The notes under the pieces were generated by a model that ran no database searches, was not told where the DNA came from, and saw only the letters and a program-made list of their open reading frames with translations. The position numbers were made by a program, and so were the translations under genes. Of a stretch of 64,000 nucleotides of DNA, positions 17,087 through 24,304 are shown piece by piece. How positions within the stretch are numbered: the first letter of the stretch is position 1; each line of letters begins with the position of its first letter. Source of the DNA: CAYNXB01 sp964401045 (GTDB taxonomy: Bacteria > Pseudomonadota > Alphaproteobacteria > Sphingomonadales > Sphingomonadaceae); the NCBI GenBank assembly GCA_964401045.1, contig CAYNXB010000005.1, positions 8,746 to 72,745 of the forward strand. The letters run 5' to 3'.

Positions 17087-17784
17087 TGAGCGCTTTGCTC
17101 ACGCCAGCCGAGTGGCAGATCGTCGCCCTGTCGCTGAAAGTCAGCCTGGTGGCGGTCGCGCTGACCCTGCCGCTCGCTTACGGGCTAGCCTGGCTGCTCG
17201 CGCGGCGCTTTCCGGGGCGCATGGTCCTGGACGCTGCCGTTCACCTGCCGCTGGTGCTGCCGCCGGTGGTGACCGGGTGGATGCTGCTGCTGCTGTTCGG
17301 GCCAAATGGCCCGGCCGGCGCGTGGATCGAGGCGAATTTCGGAATCGCCTTCGTGTTTCGCTGGACCGGAGCGGCGCTCGCTGCGGCAGTGATGGCGCTG
17401 CCCCTGATGGTGCGGGCGATGCGGCTGTCGATCGAGGCAGTCGACCGGCGGCTCGTCGAGGCGGCCCGCTCGCTCGGCGCGAAACCGTGGCGCGCGTTCC
17501 TGACGATCACCCTGCCCCTGAGCCTGCCGGGTATCCTGGCGGGGCTGACGCTGGGCTTCGCCCGTTCGCTGGGTGAATTCGGCGCGACCATCACCTTCGC
17601 CTCGAACATCCCGGGCGAGACGCGCACGTTGCCGCTGGCGATCTACAGCAGCCTGCAAATCCCCGGTGGCGAGGCGCTGGTCACCCGGCTGGCGATTGTC
17701 TCGGTGCTGCTGTCGCTGGCCGCGCTGATCATGTCGGAATGGCTCGTGCGGCGGCAGGGTGGAAGGCGCGCGCATGTTCTTTGA
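17086..17784 (+). CDS. modB: Molybdate ABC transporter permease
   Basis: A 232-aa inner-membrane permease with five to six helices. The cytoplasmic EAA loop that docks with the ATPase is visible as EAARSLGAKPWRAFLTITLPLSLPGI (about residues 125-150). The C-terminal LGEFGATITFASNIPGETRTLPLAIY is typical of ModB. It starts within the modA stop (TAATG) and overlaps modC by 11 bp. Confidence 0.95.
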   Translation: MSALLTPAEWQIVALSLKVSLVAVALTLPLAYGLAWLLARRFPGRMVLDAAVHLPLVLPPVVTGWMLLLLFGPNGPAGAWIEANFGIAFVFRWTGAALAAAVMALPLMVRAMRLSIEAVDRRLVEAARSLGAKPWRAFLTITLPLSLPGILAGLTLGFARSLGEFGATITFASNIPGETRTLPLAIYSSLQIPGGEALVTRLAIVSVLLSLAALIMSEWLVRRQGGRRAHVL

Positions 17785-18397
17785 GCTGCGCGTCTCTCGC
17801 GGCATCGGCGATACCCGGATCGAGGTCGACGTGACGGCGAGCGGGTCGGTGCTCGGCGTGACCGGGCCGTCCGGCGCGGGAAAGACCAGCCTGCTCAACT
17901 GCGTCGCCGGACTTCTGCGCCCTGAAAACGGTCGTATCGTGGTCGCTGGCGAGGAGCTGTTCGACAGCGAAGCGGGCATCGACTTGCCGCCGGAGCAACG
18001 CCGCGCAGGCTACCTGTTCCAGGACAACCGACTGTTCCCGCACATCAAAGTGGCGGACAATCTCAGCTACGGCGAAAAACTCGCGCCACCCGAGAAGCGC
18101 TGGATGCAACGCCAGGAAGTGGTCGACCTTCTTGGGATCGGCCATCTGCTCGATCGCTATCCCGCAACACTGTCGGGTGGCGAGGCGCGCCGCGTCGCCC
18201 TCGGGCGCGCGCTTCTGGCAGCTCCGCGCTTCCTGCTGCTGGATGAGCCGCTCGCCCATCTGGATGCTGCACGGGGCGAGGAGATCATGCGCATGATCGA
18301 ACGGGTGCGCGACGATCTTCGCATCCCGATGCTCTATGTCAGCCATGTCGAAAGCGAAGTGACGCGCCTCGCCGATGAGGTGGTTTCGCTCGGCTGA
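17774..18397 (+). CDS. modC: Molybdate ABC transporter ATP-binding protein, short form without TOBE domain
   Basis: A 207-aa ATPase from ATG 17774 (a GTG at 17759 would add five residues). Walker A is GPSGAGKT at 31-38, the Q-loop YLFQDNRLFPH follows near 80-90, signature LSGGE is at 133-137, Walker B LLLDEP at 154-159 and switch His at 191. Typical ModC is about 350 aa with a C-terminal molybdate-binding TOBE/MOP domain; here the protein ends straight after the ATPase core, so regulatory trans-inhibition by molybdate is absent. The stop is immediately followed by the convergent glycosyltransferase stop. Confidence 0.93.
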   Translation: MFFELRVSRGIGDTRIEVDVTASGSVLGVTGPSGAGKTSLLNCVAGLLRPENGRIVVAGEELFDSEAGIDLPPEQRRAGYLFQDNRLFPHIKVADNLSYGEKLAPPEKRWMQRQEVVDLLGIGHLLDRYPATLSGGEARRVALGRALLAAPRFLLLDEPLAHLDAARGEEIMRMIERVRDDLRIPMLYVSHVESEVTRLADEVVSLG

Positions 18398-19807
18398 TCA
18401 GCTGCGGATCGAGAACTCGGGATAGAACCCGCGCAAATGGCACAACTCGGTATCGATCCCGCCGACATTGGTGAAATCGCCGCTGGTCGTGGCGCTCTTG
18501 CCGATGAAGCGCTCGGTCCGCTCCGGGTGTTGCGACAGCTCGAGCAGACGCGCCATCTTCTCGGTATAAGCCGCCGTCCCCTTGCGCTGCAGGTCGAGGA
18601 ACCAGGCGGCATGTTCGGGCAGCCATTGGATCGCCTCCGCGCGGGTCGGCAGCGGTGGCAGCGTCACCTCGAGCGCGGTCAGGAACGCTTCCTGCGATGC
18701 GTGCAGCACCGGATCGGATAGTGGCGGCGCCTCGCGCAGCATGTCGAGGAATGCCTGTGGATGATCCGCATAGGCTTCGTACTGGTCCGACGTCTGCAGA
18801 TGACCGGACGCGGCGGCACGGGCCATCTCCGCGCCGTTCACGCGTCCGAGCTGATGGTCGAAATGAGCGGAGAACACATGGTCGCGCTCATAATCGACCG
18901 TGCACAAGCCGCTTTCGTGGACCAGCTCGGTGGCCGCCGCGTGATAGCCGGCGATCACCGGAACCCGCGCATAAGCGGCCTCGATCAGCACCCGGCCGAA
19001 TGTCTCGAGGTTCGAAGTGCTGGGAAACAGCAGCATGTCGAACCGCTCGAGCAGGTCCCAGATTTCCTCGTTCGGCCGCGGGGGAAGATATTCGTACCAC
19101 GCCCCGTCGCCGAGTTCGGCCACGACACGCGCAGCGACCTTGTCCGGCGCGCAGCCGGGTGAATGGATCTCGCCGCACGCGATCAGCCTGTAGCGCGGCC
19201 CCTTTCCGGCCTCGCGATTGAGCCGGATCAGCAGGTCGACGATTTCGGGGAAGTTCTTGTCATCGGACAGGCGGCCGAGATAGCCGATCGTCACCACGCC
19301 CGGCTGCAGCGGCCCTTCCGCGCGCGGCGCGGGCCGCGGCTGCGGGAAGCACACGCTCAGCGGATAACACAGCGCCGCGGGAAAGCCGGCGAGGTGGGGA
19401 AACATCTTGCGGTAGATCGCCCACACGTAATGGCTCGCCACCATCAGCGTATCGCCCGGCCGCAGCAGCGGCGCGAGCAGGTGTTCCTGGAACAGGTATC
19501 CGCTCCAGATCGCGGTGCGCACGTCGCGCACGATGCGGAAGTCGAGCCCGAGCTTCTCGCGCAGCCAGAAATAATACTGCGCATGCGGGCCGATGTTGCT
19601 GACCACGCAATCGAGGCCACTCAGCGCCGCGCGCGCCGCGTCCTCGTCTTCAAGCAGGCGGGGCAAGTCGTGAAACTCGACCGCCAGAGTCGGTGAGTCC
19701 GCGGCTTTCAGCAGCGCGCTGATATTCTCGTGGGCGAAGTTGACCCCGTCCTTCTGCGGCAGCAGCGGATCGGTGCGGTAGTCGTGAGCTCCGACGCGCA
19801 AGGTCAT
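18398..19807 (-). CDS. GT4-type glycosyltransferase coupled to an ATP-grasp ligase
   Basis: A 469-aa GT-B enzyme. The C-terminal Rossmann half starts around residue 172 (VVTIGYLGRLSDDKNFPEIV) and has the retaining GT4 EX7E motif at E268-E276 (ETFGRVLIE), next to FPSTSN. Donor and acceptor are not readable. The N-terminal half (HDYRTDPLLPQKDGVNFAHENIS) is unlike standard GT4 members. Its ATG overlaps the stop of the upstream cyanophycin-synthetase-like gene (ATGA), so the two are made together and probably act in one pathway. The last 100 or so residues are a helical extension of unknown purpose. Confidence 0.82.
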   Translation of the reverse strand: MTLRVGAHDYRTDPLLPQKDGVNFAHENISALLKAADSPTLAVEFHDLPRLLEDEDAARAALSGLDCVVSNIGPHAQYYFWLREKLGLDFRIVRDVRTAIWSGYLFQEHLLAPLLRPGDTLMVASHYVWAIYRKMFPHLAGFPAALCYPLSVCFPQPRPAPRAEGPLQPGVVTIGYLGRLSDDKNFPEIVDLLIRLNREAGKGPRYRLIACGEIHSPGCAPDKVAARVVAELGDGAWYEYLPPRPNEEIWDLLERFDMLLFPSTSNLETFGRVLIEAAYARVPVIAGYHAAATELVHESGLCTVDYERDHVFSAHFDHQLGRVNGAEMARAAASGHLQTSDQYEAYADHPQAFLDMLREAPPLSDPVLHASQEAFLTALEVTLPPLPTRAEAIQWLPEHAAWFLDLQRKGTAAYTEKMARLLELSQHPERTERFIGKSATTSGDFTNVGGIDTELCHLRGFYPEFSIRS

Positions 19808-21762
19808 GCGGCTGCGCCTGCCGCGGCGCCCGCCTGCTGGCGCACGATCCGATCGGAATGCAGGCCGATAAGCTGCTCGAGCGCGGGCGACGGCTGCCAT
19901 TCGGCACTTCCGATCAGGCGGATCGAGGTGAAGCGAGACGCTGGAAGGCCGAAGCGAAGCACGTCCTTTTCACTCATCGCGATCAGCGCGCTGTGAACGC
20001 GGGGATCGATCAGGATGCCTTTGCCCGCGCGGAACGAATTGGCGAACGGCCCCAGCACGCCGCCTCCGGCGATCCACGCGCTCTTGCCCCATGCCGCGGC
20101 ATTGCATTTGGCGCTCGCCGCCAGTTGCGGCAGCGTCGCGAGGGGCTTGAAGCCTTCCTGCGTGATCAGCAGGTGCGCCGGAATCCCGCCCTTGCCGCGC
20201 ATCAGCTCGACGAGGATGTCGCCAAAGATCGTCTCGGTATCGCGGTAGCCGATCTGCGGCTGGGCATTGACCTCGACGATGATCCCGCCGGTCTCGCGCC
20301 AGCTCCTGGCCGGATCGCCGCTGATCACGTCGATGCCGGCGATATCGAGCCCGAGGGCGAGCGCGGCGTTCACTGCCAGCAGGTGATTGTCGGGGTGGAG
20401 CGTTTCCGGCGGGAGTATCTGGTAGGTGCCGCCCGCCGAGATGTTGGCCCGGCGGCGCAAGGCCACGAACTCGCCCTCAGGAAGCACGCTATTGGCCGAA
20501 AAGCCCCGCGCGGTAAGCAGCTTCAGCGCTTCCTCATCGAGCCGCATCGGCGCGCGCTGCCTGCCGTGCTGCGCGCGCATCGCGCGATCGTGGGCGTTCG
20601 AAAGCTCGACCAGTCGGGCGACGGTATTCTTGCCGTCACCGGTCACGCCGCCCGCGCGGCGATCCATGATCTTGATCACTTTGCCGTGCAGCACGGTCAC
20701 CCGGTAATCGCGCCCGGGGTGGTGCTTTTCGACCATAATCCGCTTGCTGGCCTTGGTTGCTTCCTCGAACGCGCGGCGCAAGTCCGCCTCGTCTTCGATT
20801 CCGGCGGTCACGCCCGCGCCCTGATCCATGTCGGCCGGCTTGACCACCACCGGATAGCCGAGCTGCTGCGCGATCCTGACCGCGGTTCCGACGTTGTTCG
20901 CGAAACCGCTGTCCGCTACCGGCAAGCCAGCGGCCCGCAGCACCGCGCTGCAGCGAAGCTTGTCCTTGGCGATCGAGACCCCGATCTGCGGCGTGGCGCT
21001 GGTGACCGAGCTGTTGAGCAGCAGCCGGTTCCGGCCGAGCCCGTAGGCCCAGATCTGGTCGACCCACACGCTGTGCTCGATTTTCAGCGTGTGCGCCGCT
21101 TCGATGAAATGCATCGCGTTGAGGCCCGTGAGGCCATGGCGCGCGAGTACCTGTCGCAAGGACCCGTAACGCTTGCGCAGCGCGGGCAGCACATCGTCGG
21201 CCTTGCGTGACGCCAATCCCACGATCGCTTCGCAGACGAACTGCAGCGCAGCCACGGTGGCGTTGCGGGCATGGCAGGGCACCGCAAGGCCGACCAGGCG
21301 CGCACCGTTTGGCGCCCTGCCGTTGTCCGAGACACGGCAGCCACCGAATACCGGCACGTTGAGCCCGCGCTGGATCGCGGTGTGCCATGCGTGGATGCGA
21401 GCAACGAGATGCAGTTCCGGAGCTTTTCCGGCCGGGGCCGTCACGATCGCTGCTGGAGCGATGGCGAACTCCGCGAGCAAGGGCTCGATTTTTGCGAGGC
21501 TGAAGCCGGACGGAAGGACAACTTCGAACGTCCCCATGAACACCGACTGGTCGATACCGAACCCGCAGCCCTCCATCAGCCGCGCATCCTTGGCGAGCGT
21601 AAGGGAGAATTGCCCGGCGGGCGCCTTCACAGCCGGTGCGGGCGCGGGATCGGGCTTCTTCGGGGCGACTTTCGACTTGGCCGCCGGCTTGGCTTTGGCG
21701 GTCGGCGCTTTCGCCTTGGGCGGCGCGGGGGCCTTGCGCTTTTTCGAGCTCCTGGCTGCCAT
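19804..21762 (-). CDS. Cyanophycin-synthetase-like ATP-grasp protein with degenerate Mur-ligase module
   Basis: A 652-aa protein. Residues 1-50 are a Lys/Ala/Pro-rich tail. Residues about 51-245 match the N-terminal region of cyanophycin synthetase. The ATP-grasp domain spans about 255-525: GVSIAKDKLRCSAVLRAAGLPV, K308 in VVVKPADMDQGAGV, E345-K346 in IMVEKHHPGRDYR, GVTGDGKNT at 372-380, and Mg ligands E497/N499 in IIVEVNAQPQ. In CphA a Mur-ligase module with GTNGKT follows; here no P-loop exists and only a remnant-like DPRVHSALIAMSEKDVLRFGL (586-606) remains. It probably ligates amino acids or a peptide to an acceptor, but cannot do both CphA reactions. Coupled to a glycosyltransferase. Confidence 0.8.
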   Translation of the reverse strand: MAARSSKKRKAPAPPKAKAPTAKAKPAAKSKVAPKKPDPAPAPAVKAPAGQFSLTLAKDARLMEGCGFGIDQSVFMGTFEVVLPSGFSLAKIEPLLAEFAIAPAAIVTAPAGKAPELHLVARIHAWHTAIQRGLNVPVFGGCRVSDNGRAPNGARLVGLAVPCHARNATVAALQFVCEAIVGLASRKADDVLPALRKRYGSLRQVLARHGLTGLNAMHFIEAAHTLKIEHSVWVDQIWAYGLGRNRLLLNSSVTSATPQIGVSIAKDKLRCSAVLRAAGLPVADSGFANNVGTAVRIAQQLGYPVVVKPADMDQGAGVTAGIEDEADLRRAFEEATKASKRIMVEKHHPGRDYRVTVLHGKVIKIMDRRAGGVTGDGKNTVARLVELSNAHDRAMRAQHGRQRAPMRLDEEALKLLTARGFSANSVLPEGEFVALRRRANISAGGTYQILPPETLHPDNHLLAVNAALALGLDIAGIDVISGDPARSWRETGGIIVEVNAQPQIGYRDTETIFGDILVELMRGKGGIPAHLLITQEGFKPLATLPQLAASAKCNAAAWGKSAWIAGGGVLGPFANSFRAGKGILIDPRVHSALIAMSEKDVLRFGLPASRFTSIRLIGSAEWQPSPALEQLIGLHSDRIVRQQAGAAAGAAA

Positions 21763-21812
21763 GTCCCGTCGTTACCCTACTCGCCTGCCGGGACTATAAC
21801 CCCTTCGGCCTG

Positions 21813-21897
21813 TGGTGCCCCTGGCCCGACTCGAACGGGCACTTCCGAAGAAACTCGATTTTGAGTCGAGCGCGTCTACCAATTCCGCCACAGGGGC
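21813..21897 (-). tRNA. tRNA-Leu (anticodon CAA)
   Basis: The 85-nt sequence has acceptor stem GCCCCTG/CAGGGGC, a long variable arm as expected for Leu, anticodon loop CT-CAA-AA on stem CTCGA/TCGAG, T-loop GTTCGAGTC and an encoded CCA end. Confidence 0.96.
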
Positions 21898-21969
21898 TCC
21901 CGGCCGGCCGCGGGATGTAGCGGCGCGCTTCGGGCGCATCAAGCTAACAACGGGCTAACTCGCGGAGTT

Positions 21970-22788
21970 TCAGCCCTTCACCGCTTCTGCAACCAACTTG
22001 TGCAGCCGCGAATGGATATGGTCGTTGCCGGCCAGCACCTCGCGATCGCAGACCGGCTGCGAGCGCCCGCGATAGTCGGTCACGAACCCGCCCGCCTCGC
22101 GCACCAGCAGGCACCCTGCGGCAGTGTCCCACGGCTGGAGATCATCCTCCCAGAAGCCATCGTAGCGCCCGGCCGCGACCCATGCGAGGTCTAGCGCAGC
22201 GGCGCCAAAGCGCCGCACGCCCGCAACGTGCGGCCCGATGGCGTTGTAGATCGCTCCCCAACGGGCGAAATTACCGTGCCCCTGATAGGGCATGCCGGTG
22301 GAGATGAGCGCGTCGCTGAGGTTGCGCCGGCCTGAGACGCGCAGACGCGCGTTCTGGAGCCAGGCTCCCTGGCTCTTCTCCGCCCAGAAAGTCTCGTCGG
22401 TGATCGGCTGATAGACGACGCCGGCGGTCACCTCGCCCCAGCCCGAACCATCCAGCTTCGGCTCCTGCACCGCGATCGAGATCGCGAAGTGCGGGATACC
22501 GTGGAGGAAGTTCGAGGTGCCGTCGAGCGGGTCGATGACCCACCGCGGCTTGCTGGGGTCGAGGTCGATCTCGCCCGCTTCTTCCAGCAGGAATCCCCAA
22601 TCGGGGCGCGCCTGCTTGAGCTCATCGTAAAGCGTGCGCTCTGCGATCTGGTCGGCCTTGGAAACAAAGTCCGCGGGGCCTTTGCGGCTCACCTGGAGAT
22701 GTTCGACTTCACCGAAATCGCGGCGCAAGCGGCCGCCGGCGCGCCTCGCGGCACGCTCCATCACGCGAATCAGACCGGAAAGTGCCAC
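21970..22788 (-). CDS. suhB: Inositol monophosphatase family protein (SuhB-like)
   Basis: A 272-aa Mg-dependent phosphatase of the inositol-1-phosphatase family. The metal site is EEAGE (about residue 73), DPLDGTSNFLHGIPHF (about 91) and WDTAAGCLLVREAGG near the C-terminus. In bacteria SuhB also joins rRNA antitermination complexes. GTG 22788 (VALSGLIRVMERAARRAG) aligns with the usual family start; further upstream the reading frame would enter the next gene. It follows the small secreted-protein gene and efp on the same strand. Confidence 0.9.
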   Translation of the reverse strand: MALSGLIRVMERAARRAGGRLRRDFGEVEHLQVSRKGPADFVSKADQIAERTLYDELKQARPDWGFLLEEAGEIDLDPSKPRWVIDPLDGTSNFLHGIPHFAISIAVQEPKLDGSGWGEVTAGVVYQPITDETFWAEKSQGAWLQNARLRVSGRRNLSDALISTGMPYQGHGNFARWGAIYNAIGPHVAGVRRFGAAALDLAWVAAGRYDGFWEDDLQPWDTAAGCLLVREAGGFVTDYRGRSQPVCDREVLAGNDHIHSRLHKLVAEAVKG

Positions 22789-22810
22789 GCTGGTCGAATC
22801 TGACTTGAGT

Positions 22811-23251
22811 TCAGCGGCCGGATGGCTGGGACGGCTTCTTGGCCGCCGCCGCAGTTTGCGTCGGGGCCTTGGCCGCCGCTGCATCCGCCGTCACCGGCTT
22901 CACGCCACAAATCCGCGCAGCCACAGCATAGACCTGTTCCGGCTTCTTCGGGTCGAGGTTCTTGTTCTTCTCGAACACGTTGCCGGTGGCGGCACTGATG
23001 TTCTTGACCGGGTTGTTGTAAAGACAGGACACCAGCGCGTTCTTCACTTCCGGCTGCACCTTGTCCGAATTGATCGCGATCGTGAACGTGCGGAAGATTA
23101 CTGCCCCGCGGGTGCGGTCTTCCGGCGTGTTGCCGATCCGCTGGGCGGCCGGCTTCGCGGCGGTGGTGGCCGCGGGAGCAGGCGCGTTCTGCGCGGCGAG
23201 CGGTGCGGCGATGCCCGCGACGAGGAGCGCGGCGATAAGGGTCTTGCGCAT
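22811..23251 (-). CDS. Small secreted hypothetical protein
   Basis: A 146-aa protein with signal peptide MRKTLIAALLVAGIAAPLAAQ, then an Ala/Pro/Lys-rich linker. A conserved-looking core follows (GAVIFRTFTIAINSDKVQPEVKNALVSCLYNNPVKNIS) with Cys residues in SCLY and RICGV that could form a disulfide, then another Ala/Lys-rich tail. No known family is recognised. The start is 2 bp downstream of the efp stop, so the gene is in an efp operon. Function is unknown. Confidence 0.75.
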   Translation of the reverse strand: MRKTLIAALLVAGIAAPLAAQNAPAPAATTAAKPAAQRIGNTPEDRTRGAVIFRTFTIAINSDKVQPEVKNALVSCLYNNPVKNISAATGNVFEKNKNLDPKKPEQVYAVAARICGVKPVTADAAAAKAPTQTAAAAKKPSQPSGR

Positions 23252-23253
23252 TA

Positions 23254-23817
23254 TCAGTCTGCCTTTCTGACGTATTCGCGATTGTACACGTCGACCACGA
23301 TCCGGGTGCCGCTTTCGATATGCGGGGGAACCATCACGCGAACGCCGTTTTCGAGGATCGCCGGCTTGTAGCTCGAAGAGGCGGTCTGCCCCTTCACCAC
23401 GGCGTCCGCTTCCACGATAGTCGCCTCAACCTGTTCTGGAAGCTGAACGGAAATAGGTTTTTCGTCATACATTTCGAGCACGACGTCCATCCCGTCGGCC
23501 AGGAACGCTTCCGCGCCGCCAAGGAAGTCCGCCTCGAGCGTGATCTGGTCGTACGTGTCCTTGTCCATGAACACCAGGCTGCTGCCCTCGGCGTAGAGGT
23601 ACTGGAAATCCTTGGTGTCGAGCCGCACGCGCTCCACCGTATCCGCGCTGCGGAAGCGGACGTTGGTCTTGCGGCCGTCGATGAGGTTTTTCATCTCGAC
23701 CTGCATGAACGCCCCGCCCTTGCCGGGCTGCGTGTGCTGGATCTTGGCCACCTTCCAGATGCCACCCTCGTATTCGAGGATATTGCCGGGACGGATGTCC
23801 ACGCCGCTGATCTTCAT
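23254..23817 (-). CDS. efp: Translation elongation factor P
   Basis: EF-P binds the ribosome E site and relieves stalling at polyproline. The 187-aa protein has the three OB-like domains of the family. The domain-1 loop tip is HTQPGKGGAF, with a Lys in the position lysylated by EpmA/EpmB in gamma-proteobacteria; no modification genes lie in the window. The domain-3 signature PHIESGTRIVVDVYNREYVRKAD ends the protein. ATG 23817 gives the canonical MKISGVDIRPGNILEY start. Two downstream genes (small secreted protein, suhB) follow closely. Confidence 0.97.
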   Translation of the reverse strand: MKISGVDIRPGNILEYEGGIWKVAKIQHTQPGKGGAFMQVEMKNLIDGRKTNVRFRSADTVERVRLDTKDFQYLYAEGSSLVFMDKDTYDQITLEADFLGGAEAFLADGMDVVLEMYDEKPISVQLPEQVEATIVEADAVVKGQTASSSYKPAILENGVRVMVPPHIESGTRIVVDVYNREYVRKAD

Positions 23818-23929
23818 CGGAAATGCTTTCGGATTGTATGGAGTCGGGTGAGCGCGCGCACTAGCGCCTGGACTTGCTTCCGGCAAGGCAGGCTGGCGCG
23901 AGCAATGCCTTATTGATACAGCGCTGCCC

Positions 23930-24295
23930 ATGGCTCCATTCGCGGCATTGCTGATCCTCGCCGCCACGGCCGTGACCGTCCCCCCGGTTACCGGCATCGG
24001 CCAGCTCGGCACGCTCGAGCGCGGGCTCTACCGCTGCGAAGCGCCGGGTGACGCAGGCGGCCCGGCGGGCATCCCGCGCGCGGATGAGGATTTCCAGGTC
24101 ATCAGTTCTTCGCGCTACATCGTGTCCGGGGGGAGCGGGGGGCGCGGTGTGTACTTGCGCAAGGGCGATCTCGTCACGATGACCAGCGGCCCGCGCAAGG
24201 GCGTGCAATACCGGCTCAAATCAGAACGCCACCTGCTCAAGGTCGGCAGTGAGGGAGGGCTGCGCTGCTACTGGCGCGGGCGCCCGTTCGATTAG
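23930..24295 (+). CDS. Small secreted hypothetical protein
   Basis: A 121-aa protein divergent from efp by 112 bp. Residues 1-20 form a signal peptide (MAPFAALLILAATAVTVPPV). The mature part (LGTLERGLYRCEAPGDAGGPAG..., DFQVISSSRYIVSGGSGGRGVYLRKGDLVTMTSGPRKG) looks like a compact beta-rich domain with two Cys that could pair. The function is unknown. It converges with the OPT transporter gene, with 9 bp between stops. Confidence 0.75.
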   Translation: MAPFAALLILAATAVTVPPVTGIGQLGTLERGLYRCEAPGDAGGPAGIPRADEDFQVISSSRYIVSGGSGGRGVYLRKGDLVTMTSGPRKGVQYRLKSERHLLKVGSEGGLRCYWRGRPFD

Positions 24296-24304
24296 AGCGT
24301 TCGA

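Noticed and set aside
21636..21920. Open frame running through tRNA-Leu, with a PDSNGH-like stretch
   Set aside because: That stretch is the translation of the tRNA T-arm region, a familiar artefact.
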